Shown here: positions 1 through 4,151 of the stretch, in pieces
Layout of the letters: every line of letters starts with the position of its first letter
Position numbering within the stretch: position 1 is the stretch's first letter
Source: an uncultured Acetatifactor sp.
Lineage (GTDB): Bacteria; Bacillota; Clostridia; Lachnospirales; Lachnospiraceae
Assembly: GCA_948496895.1 (NCBI GenBank)
Contig: CAOOJO010000196.1
Span: forward strand, 1 to 5,725
DNA length: 5,725 bases
Direction of reading: 5' to 3'
Notes under the pieces: generated by a model
Told to the model about the DNA's origin: nothing
The model's input: the letters and a program-made list of their open reading frames with translations, nothing else
Databases searched by the model: none
Position numbers and translations under genes: made by a program

Positions 1-1
1 G

Positions 2-1096
2 GAGGAGGAGCGCGCGGAGAGGATACTGGGAAACACCTGCGCGCTGCTGGTTGGCTGTTCTGTGGTCATGTTCCTGTTCTGCTACCTGCTGCGCAGGCCG
101 GTGCTCTATCTGTTCGGGGCCAGCGACGCCTCCTATGTGTACGCGGACGCGTACCTGCGCATCTACCTGCTGGGGACGCCCTTTGCCATGCTCTCCACGG
201 GGCTCAACGGCTTTATCAATGCCCAGGGCTTTCCGAAGACAGGCATGATGACCACGCTGATCGGCGCGGTCCTGAACCTGATTCTGGATCCCGTGTTCAT
301 CTTCGTGCTGGACATGGGCGTGGGCGGAGCGGCCCTTGCCACGATTTTGAGCCAGATCGTATCCTGCGTCTGGGTGCTGCGCTTCCTGACCGGCAAAAAG
401 GCAGGGCTGCATATCCGGAAGAAGAACCTTCCCGTGGACTGGAAGCTGGCCCGGGAGATCGCCGCCCTGGGCATGTCGGGCTTCATCATGCAGGGGACGA
501 ACTGCCTGGTGCAGGTAGTGTGCAACGCCACATTGAAGATATACGGCGGGGATCTGTACGTGGGCATCATGACGGTCATCAATTCCGTGCGGGAGATCCT
601 GTCGCTGCCGGTGAACGGGCTGACCAGCGGCTCCCAGCCGGTGCTGGGGTACAATTACGGGGCGAAGCGGTACGACCGGGTCTGCCAGGGGATCCGCTTC
701 ACGGCCTGCATGGGCATCCTGTATACCCTGTTGGCCTGGCTGGTGGTGATACAGTGCCCCCATCTGCTGCTATCGGTGTTCACGGAGGACGCCGCCATGC
801 TGGAGGCGGGGACCGGCGCGCTGAAGCTGTACTTTTTCGGATTCTTCTTCATGGCCTTCCAGTTCACCGGTCAGTCGGCCTTCACCGCATTGGGGTATTC
901 CCGGCAGGCGATTTTCTTTTCCCTGCTGCGCAAGGCCGTGATCGTGGCGCCGCTGACCATGCTCCTGCCCAGGCTGGGGATGGGCGTGGACGGCGTGTTC
1001 TGGGCGGAGCCCATCTCCAACTGCATCGGCGGGCTGGCCTGCTTCATTACGATGTATTTTACGTTATATCGGAAGCTGAAGAGAGAATTTTCTTAA
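2..1096 (+). CDS. MATE family efflux transporter, 5'-truncated by the window edge
   Basis: This is an inner-membrane multidrug and toxin extrusion antiporter, a family that exports cationic drugs or metabolites using a Na+ or H+ gradient. The frame is open from base 2 to the TAA at 1094-1096, giving 364 residues. MATE proteins are usually about 450 aa, so roughly 80-90 N-terminal residues lie outside the window. Many hydrophobic segments are visible, for example fragment residues 13-30, 84-103, 108-128, 234-252 and 273-288. The family's internal duplication can be seen: LNGFINAQGFPKTG followed by LNLILDPVFIF and GVGGAALATI (about 68-116) is mirrored by FTGQSAFTALGYSRQ and GMGVDGVFWAEPISN (about 288-340). 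SGSQPVLGYNYGAKRYDRV (209-227) is a typical mid-protein MATE motif. The protein ends in a basic tail, YRKLKREFS. The substrate cannot be read from the sequence. A strong new promoter begins 7 bp after the stop, so this gene is probably not functionally tied to the genes that follow. Confidence 0.93.
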   Translation, partial: EEERAERILGNTCALLVGCSVVMFLFCYLLRRPVLYLFGASDASYVYADAYLRIYLLGTPFAMLSTGLNGFINAQGFPKTGMMTTLIGAVLNLILDPVFIFVLDMGVGGAALATILSQIVSCVWVLRFLTGKKAGLHIRKKNLPVDWKLAREIAALGMSGFIMQGTNCLVQVVCNATLKIYGGDLYVGIMTVINSVREILSLPVNGLTSGSQPVLGYNYGAKRYDRVCQGIRFTACMGILYTLLAWLVVIQCPHLLLSVFTEDAAMLEAGTGALKLYFFGFFFMAFQFTGQSAFTALGYSRQAIFFSLLRKAVIVAPLTMLLPRLGMGVDGVFWAEPISNCIGGLACFITMYFTLYRKLKREFS

Positions 1097-1103
1097 TTTT
1101 ATA

Positions 1104-1132
1104 TTGACAAATATGTCGGCTTTCTGTATAAT
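1104..1132 (+). promoter_or_regulatory. Perfect-consensus sigma-A promoter for yceD-rpmF
   Basis: The -35 hexamer TTGACA is at 1104-1109 and the -10 hexamer TATAAT at 1127-1132, separated by exactly 17 bp. Both hexamers match consensus 6/6. The predicted transcription start is near 1139-1140, giving a leader of about 32 nt before the ATG at 1172. The element lies in an AT-rich gap directly after the MATE stop codon and serves a ribosomal protein gene, which fits strong growth-linked expression. No intrinsic terminator precedes it, so readthrough from the MATE gene is possible. Confidence 0.88.
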
Positions 1133-1171
1133 GAGTCAGTGTGTGGAAAGAAAGTCTGCATGGGAGTCGCT

Positions 1172-1687
1172 ATGTTAGTGAATTTAGCTGATGTGTTGAC
1201 ATCTGAAGGGATGGACATCGCGAGGGAGGTTCCCCTTGAGATGACCTGCTATGGGAACGGGACAGAGAGCTTTGAGATTCTCTCCGCTTCGCCGGTGTCT
1301 TTCACCGTATCAAATGTGGAAGAGGGCAAGGCGGTGCTGAAAGGGAGCGCAGAGGTGAGCCTCCGGGCAGCCTGCGGCAGATGTCTGGCGGAGGTGCCGG
1401 TGGCTTTGGCGCTGGAGTTCGAGCGGACAATCCTCTCGCCTGAGACAGAGGGAGAGGAGATGGACGACCAGAACTTTATGGACGGGTTCTCGCTGGATGT
1501 GGACGCTCTTGTGCACGATGAGATTTTGATGAACTGGCCGGCGAAGATTCTGTGCAAGGACGACTGTAAGGGCATCTGCCCTGTGTGCGGACAGAATCTG
1601 ACCGAAGGGGAATGCGGATGCGACACATTCGTCCCCGACCCGCGCAGGGCAGTGATACAAGATATCTTCAAGAATAAGGAGGTGTAA
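1172..1687 (+). CDS. yceD: DUF177 / YceD family protein, 23S rRNA accumulation-associated
   Basis: This is a 171-aa cytoplasmic protein of the DUF177 (YceD) family. The family is almost always encoded just upstream of rpmF, and in E. coli and plants it has been linked to 23S rRNA accumulation; the exact biochemical role is unsettled. The family's cysteine patterns are present: CGRC at residues 68-71, then C128, C132, C136 and C139 (CKDDCKGICPVCG) and C148/C150 (ECGC) near the C-terminus, suggesting zinc binding. A central acidic stretch (about 87-100) and the FSLDVDALVHDEILMNWP segment (106-123) are also typical. I chose the ATG at 1172 because GGGAG at 1162-1166 lies 5 nt upstream. An in-frame GTG at 1139 falls at the predicted transcription start and an ATG at 1160 has a weaker site. 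Four bases separate it from rpmF, so the two are co-transcribed. Confidence 0.92.
   Translation: MLVNLADVLTSEGMDIAREVPLEMTCYGNGTESFEILSASPVSFTVSNVEEGKAVLKGSAEVSLRAACGRCLAEVPVALALEFERTILSPETEGEEMDDQNFMDGFSLDVDALVHDEILMNWPAKILCKDDCKGICPVCGQNLTEGECGCDTFVPDPRRAVIQDIFKNKEV
1676..1684 (+). promoter_or_regulatory. Full-length Shine-Dalgarno of rpmF inside the yceD 3' end
   Basis: AAGGAGGTG is a nine-base perfect match to the anti-Shine-Dalgarno end of 16S rRNA and sits 7 nt before the rpmF ATG. It is read in frame as the last three codons of yceD (Lys-Glu-Val), so translation of yceD terminates on top of the rpmF ribosome binding site. This implies very strong initiation and possible translational coupling. 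Confidence 0.85.
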
Positions 1688-1691
1688 CGAG

Positions 1692-1871
1692 ATGTCGATT
1701 TGTCCTAAGAATAAATCTTCCAAGAGCAGAAGGGATAAGAGAAGAGCAAACTGGAAAATGAAAGCTGCGACTTTGGTAAAGTGCAGCAGATGCGGCGCAC
1801 TGATGGTGCCCCACAGGGTTTGCAAGGCTTGCGGTTCTTACAACAAGAAGCAGGTCGTGGATGTTGATTGA
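1692..1871 (+). CDS. rpmF: 50S ribosomal protein L32 (bL32)
   Basis: This short gene encodes 59 residues ending at TGA 1869-1871; the family is usually 55-65 aa. bL32 is a small basic protein of the large ribosomal subunit. The N-terminus is MSICPKNKSSKSRRDKRRANWKM, with the conserved basic S/R-rich segment followed by the Trp-containing stretch. A four-cysteine zinc ribbon is intact: C31-SR-C34 and C44-KA-C47, with the HRVCKACGSY motif. This is therefore the zinc-binding (C+) form, not the zinc-independent paralogue that bacteria induce under zinc starvation. An extra cysteine is present at position 4. The start follows a perfect Shine-Dalgarno 7 nt upstream. It is the last gene of the yceD-rpmF unit, with an intrinsic terminator 28 nt downstream. 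Confidence 0.96.
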   Translation: MSICPKNKSSKSRRDKRRANWKMKAATLVKCSRCGALMVPHRVCKACGSYNKKQVVDVD

Positions 1872-1899
1872 TTTTTTCCGGTATTTGTACGGCATGTAG

Positions 1900-1924
1900 G
1901 GGTATTCTGCGGAATACCCTTTTT
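1900..1924 (+). terminator. Rho-independent terminator after rpmF
   Basis: An 8-bp perfect stem, GGGTATTC (1900-1907) with GAATACCC (1912-1919), encloses the tetraloop TGCG and is followed at once by TTTTT (1920-1924). A G-T wobble (1899/1920) could extend the stem by one pair. The geometry is that of a classical intrinsic terminator. It closes the yceD-rpmF transcript and means plsX needs either readthrough or its own promoter. Confidence 0.92.
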
Positions 1925-1954
1925 ATGTGTGTCCTGTGAATGACGCGATATGAG

Positions 1955-1971
1955 TTCCGGGATGTCCGGAG
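1955..1971. repeat. Small inverted repeat upstream of the plsX promoter
   Basis: TCCGG (1956-1960) and CCGGA (1966-1970) form a 5-bp inverted repeat around the spacer GATGT, extendable by a T-G wobble (1955/1971). It lies about 25 bp upstream of the probable plsX -35 element, so it would not be in the plsX mRNA and would act as DNA if it acts at all. It has no T-tract, so it is not a terminator. A regulatory role is only a possibility. Confidence 0.35.
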
Positions 1972-1995
1972 GCTTAAATTTCTGCGGAAAAAGCC

Positions 1996-2024
1996 TTGAT
2001 TTTTAAGAAAGATTACATTATCAT
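1996..2024 (+). promoter_or_regulatory. Probable sigma-A promoter for the plsX-acpP-rnc-smc operon
   Basis: TTGATT (1996-2001, 4/6 match to the -35 consensus) and TATCAT (2019-2024, 5/6 match to the -10 consensus) are separated by 17 bp in an AT-rich stretch. The predicted start near 2031 gives a leader of about 48 nt before plsX. The terminator upstream makes a promoter here likely. I see no convincing match to the FapR operator known from Bacillus plsX promoters. Confidence 0.6.
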
Positions 2025-2078
2025 AAAATAGAGTATGAGCTTCTGAAGGTACAGGACAGAAGACGGAAGGGCGGTTCG

Positions 2079-3089
2079 ATGGCGGAGATGGTAAATGTAG
2101 CGGTAGACGCTATGGGCGGCGACAATGCGCCGTCTGAAATCGTAAAGGGCGCTGTGGAGGCCATAAATGCCGACAAGCGCGTGAAGGTGTTCCTGACGGG
2201 ACAGGAGTCCCTGCTGAAGGAAGAGCTGAAAAAGTATACCTATGACGCGGAACAGATGGAAATCGTCCATGCGCAGGAGGTCATAGAGACCGGAGAACCC
2301 CCTGTGATGGCCATCCGCAAGAAGAAGGATTCCTCCATCGTAAAGTGCATGTATCTGGTGAAGGAGGGCAAGTGCGATGCTTTGGTCTCCGCGGGGAGCA
2401 CCGGGGCCGTCCTGGTGGGCGGTCAGGTCATCGTGGGCCGCATCAAGGGCGTGGAGCGTCCGCCTCTTGCGCCCATCATCCCCCATATCAACGGCGTGAG
2501 CCTTCTGCTGGACTGCGGGGCAAATGTGGATGCAAGGCCCTCCCAGCTATTGCAGTTCGCCAAGATGGGCAGTATCTACATGGAGAGCGTCATTGGCGTC
2601 AAGAATCCCCGGGTAGGCCTGGTGAACATCGGCACCGAGGAGGAGAAGGGCAATGCCCTCACCAGGGAGACCTATCCCCTGCTGAAGAACTGTCCGGAGA
2701 TCAATTTCATCGGCAACGTGGAAGCCAGGGAGATTCCCATGGGGGGAGCGGACGTGCTGGTGTGTGAGGCCTTTGCTGGCAATGTGGTCTTAAAGATGCT
2801 GGAGGGCGTCAGCGGAGCATTGATTACGAAGATTAAAGCTGGCATGATGATGAACCTCAGGAGCAAGATAGGGGCGCTTTTGGTGAAGCCGGCCCTGAAG
2901 CAGACCCTGAAGGACTTCAATACGGAAGCCTACGGCGGCGCGCCGCTTCTGGGCCTGAACGGTCTGGTGGTGAAGACCCACGGCAACAGCGAGGCTATCG
3001 AAATCAAGAATTCTATTCTGCAATGCATTGCATTCAAGGAACAGAAAATAAATCGGAAAATCAAGGAACAGATGGTTCTTGAGGACTAA
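2079..3089 (+). CDS. plsX: Phosphate acyltransferase PlsX (acyl-ACP:phosphate acyltransferase)
   Basis: PlsX converts acyl-ACP and phosphate into acyl-phosphate, the acyl donor used by PlsY to make lysophosphatidic acid at the start of phospholipid synthesis. It is a peripheral membrane/cytoplasmic enzyme. The 336-aa length is normal for the family and the gene is complete. Family motifs in order: VAVDAMGGDNAP (7-18), SAGSTGA (104-110), DCGANVD (145-151), NIGTEEEKG (183-191), EAFAGNVVLKMLEG (230-243), YGGAPLLGLNG (285-295) and KTHGNSEA (299-306). The ATG at 2079 is preceded by GGAAGG (2065-2070) at 8 nt. A second ATG at 2088 has GGAG directly abutting it, too close to be efficient, although it would give the short N-terminus common in relatives. 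acpP begins 16 nt after the stop, and its product carries the acyl chains PlsX uses. Confidence 0.97.
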   Translation: MAEMVNVAVDAMGGDNAPSEIVKGAVEAINADKRVKVFLTGQESLLKEELKKYTYDAEQMEIVHAQEVIETGEPPVMAIRKKKDSSIVKCMYLVKEGKCDALVSAGSTGAVLVGGQVIVGRIKGVERPPLAPIIPHINGVSLLLDCGANVDARPSQLLQFAKMGSIYMESVIGVKNPRVGLVNIGTEEEKGNALTRETYPLLKNCPEINFIGNVEAREIPMGGADVLVCEAFAGNVVLKMLEGVSGALITKIKAGMMMNLRSKIGALLVKPALKQTLKDFNTEAYGGAPLLGLNGLVVKTHGNSEAIEIKNSILQCIAFKEQKINRKIKEQMVLED

Positions 3090-3105
3090 GGAAAGGAGGA
3101 TAGCT

Positions 3106-3336
3106 ATGGAATTCGAAAAGCTGAAAAAGGTGATTGCGGACGTGCTGAACGTGGATCCCGATGAGATCGGCATGGACACCACATTTGTGGATGATTTGGG
3201 GGCCGATTCCCTGGATGTGTACCAGATCGTCATGGGCATCGAAGAGGAGTTCGATATCGAGATTCCCAATGATGAGGCGGAGAAGATTCACACCGTAAGG
3301 GAAGCAGTGGATTTGATTAAAGGTATGCTGGGCTGA
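3106..3336 (+). CDS. acpP: Acyl carrier protein
   Basis: This small acidic cytoplasmic protein (76 aa) carries growing acyl chains on a 4'-phosphopantetheine arm during fatty acid synthesis. The attachment serine is S35 in the motif DDLGADSLDVYQ (29-40). The four-helix ACP fold is suggested by FEKLKKVIADVLNVD (3-17), the SLDVYQIVMGIEEEFD helix (35-50), IEIPNDEAEKI (51-61) and TVREAVDLIKGML (63-75). The start at 3106 is fixed by a consensus AGGAGG at 3094-3099 with a 6-nt spacer; an upstream in-frame ATG at 3079 lies within plsX and would add nine residues foreign to the family. After the serine it reads DVYQIVMGIEEEF, where E. coli AcpP has DTVELVMALEEEF; this looks like a lineage variant of ordinary AcpP. 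Genes for FabD and FabG, often found beside acpP in Bacilli, are absent here. Confidence 0.96.
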   Translation: MEFEKLKKVIADVLNVDPDEIGMDTTFVDDLGADSLDVYQIVMGIEEEFDIEIPNDEAEKIHTVREAVDLIKGMLG

Positions 3337-3344
3337 TACGGGTC

Positions 3345-3409
3345 TGGCCATATGGACTTTACAAGAGCAGTCCGTTATGTGACTGCTCATTTGCGTCCAT
3401 GCAGGGCCA
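3345..3409 (+). promoter_or_regulatory. Long imperfect hairpin in the acpP-rnc spacer, candidate RNase III target
   Basis: Three nested complementary segments pair perfectly: TGGCC (3345-3349) with GGCCA (3405-3409), ATGGAC (3352-3357) with GTCCAT (3395-3400), and GAGCAGTC (3365-3372) with GACTGCTC (3381-3388). The apical loop is 8 nt, and an internal loop of 7 by 6 nt separates the inner and middle stems. That makes 19 Watson-Crick pairs in 65 nt, plus one possible T-G pair (3351/3401). No U-tract follows directly (only TTTT at 3412-3415), so it is a poor intrinsic terminator. Its position, 28 nt before the rnc start codon, suggests RNA processing or feedback control by RNase III, as known for the E. 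coli rnc leader. The fold was found by eye; the function is inference. Confidence 0.6.
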
Positions 3410-3437
3410 CATTTTCGCCCGGAAAAGAGGATGGGAT

Positions 3438-4151
3438 ATGTTGGAGGATTATACAAAAGGATATACCATGGAGGTGCTGGAGGAGCGCATCGGATATCGG
3501 TTCCGGGACAGGAGCCTGCTGCGGCAGGCCATGACCCACAGCTCCTTTACCAATGAGCAGAAGATCCGCAAGGCGCAGAACTATGAGCGGCTGGAGTTTC
3601 TGGGGGACGCGGTGCTGGAGCTGGTCACCAGCGAATTCCTGTTTCGGGAGAACCCAAAGATGAGCGAGGGAGAGCTGACGAAAAAACGAGCGTCCATGGT
3701 CTGCGAACCGTCCCTGGCCTTCTGTGCCAGAGACCTGGAGCTGGGCCGGTTCATGCTGCTGGGAAAAGGAGAGGAGAACACCGGGGGAAGGGGCCGCGAC
3801 AGCATCGTCTCGGACGCCATGGAAGCCGTGATCGGGGCCATTTTCCTGGACGGTGGCATGGACAAGGCCAAGGCGTTCATCGACCGTTTCGTGCTCTCCG
3901 ACCTGGAAGACAAGCAGCTCTTCTACGACAGCAAGAGCAATCTCCAGGAGGTGATTCAGGGGAAGCTGAAGGAGGAGTTCAACTATGAGCTGCTGGAGGA
4001 GAGCGGGCCGGAGCACGACAAGCTGTTTCGGGTGTCGGTGAACATGGAGGGCAAGGTCCTGGGCACAGGGGAAGGAAAGACGAAAAAGGCGGCGGAGCAG
4101 CAGGCTGCGTACAGGGCGCTGTTGCTTCTGAGGGATAGAGGATGTATTTAA
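3438..4151 (+). CDS. rnc: Ribonuclease III
   Basis: RNase III cleaves double-stranded RNA, processing rRNA precursors and structured mRNAs in the cytoplasm. From the ATG at 3438 the protein is 237 aa, close to family norm. The endonuclease domain holds the signature NYERLEFLGDAVL (48-60), with the expected acidic residues E50, E53 and D57 and the second pair D126 and E129 in SDAMEAVIGAIFLDGG (125-140). A C-terminal double-stranded-RNA-binding domain spans about 164-233, beginning DSKSNLQE and ending with the GKTKKAAEQQAA helix (213-224). All catalytic positions are present. Start choice: 3438 has AAGAGG (3425-3430) 7 nt upstream. An ATG at 3468 also has AAAAGG at 7 nt and would give 227 aa. 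The ATG at 3399 has no Shine-Dalgarno and sits inside the upstream hairpin. The stop codon overlaps the start of smc. Confidence 0.95.
   Translation: MLEDYTKGYTMEVLEERIGYRFRDRSLLRQAMTHSSFTNEQKIRKAQNYERLEFLGDAVLELVTSEFLFRENPKMSEGELTKKRASMVCEPSLAFCARDLELGRFMLLGKGEENTGGRGRDSIVSDAMEAVIGAIFLDGGMDKAKAFIDRFVLSDLEDKQLFYDSKSNLQEVIQGKLKEEFNYELLEESGPEHDKLFRVSVNMEGKVLGTGEGKTKKAAEQQAAYRALLLLRDRGCI

Noticed and set aside
520..1107. 195-codon plus-strand frame overlapping the MATE gene
   Set aside because: It is a +1-type shadow, rich in Gly/Arg/Ala/His and without hydrophobic segments, while the other frame gives a clear MATE sequence.
1310..1825. 171-codon minus-strand frame across yceD and rpmF
   Set aside because: It is antisense to two well-supported genes, has no family resemblance and no ribosome binding context.
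2031..2078. Riboswitch or leader peptide ahead of plsX
   Set aside because: The predicted leader is only about 48 nt, too short for known riboswitch folds, and I see no short ORF with a ribosome binding site.
3410..3415. Reading the acpP-rnc hairpin as an intrinsic terminator
   Set aside because: Only four T follow, not directly after the strong inner stem, and the outer stem is short, so termination would be weak. Partial attenuation cannot be excluded.
3399..3437. Longer rnc N-terminus starting at 3399
   Set aside because: It has no ribosome binding site, the ATG is buried in the predicted hairpin, and the added residues are not typical of RNase III.
3352..3534. 60-codon plus-strand frame between acpP and rnc
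   Set aside because: It has no Shine-Dalgarno, its first part encodes the hairpin, and it runs into rnc in another frame. It is rich in Arg/Cys/Trp with no family likeness.
3387..4016. 209-codon open frame on the minus strand
   Set aside because: It is antisense to rnc, which is unmistakable by its catalytic motifs. The product is low-complexity L/Q/H-rich and looks like a shadow.
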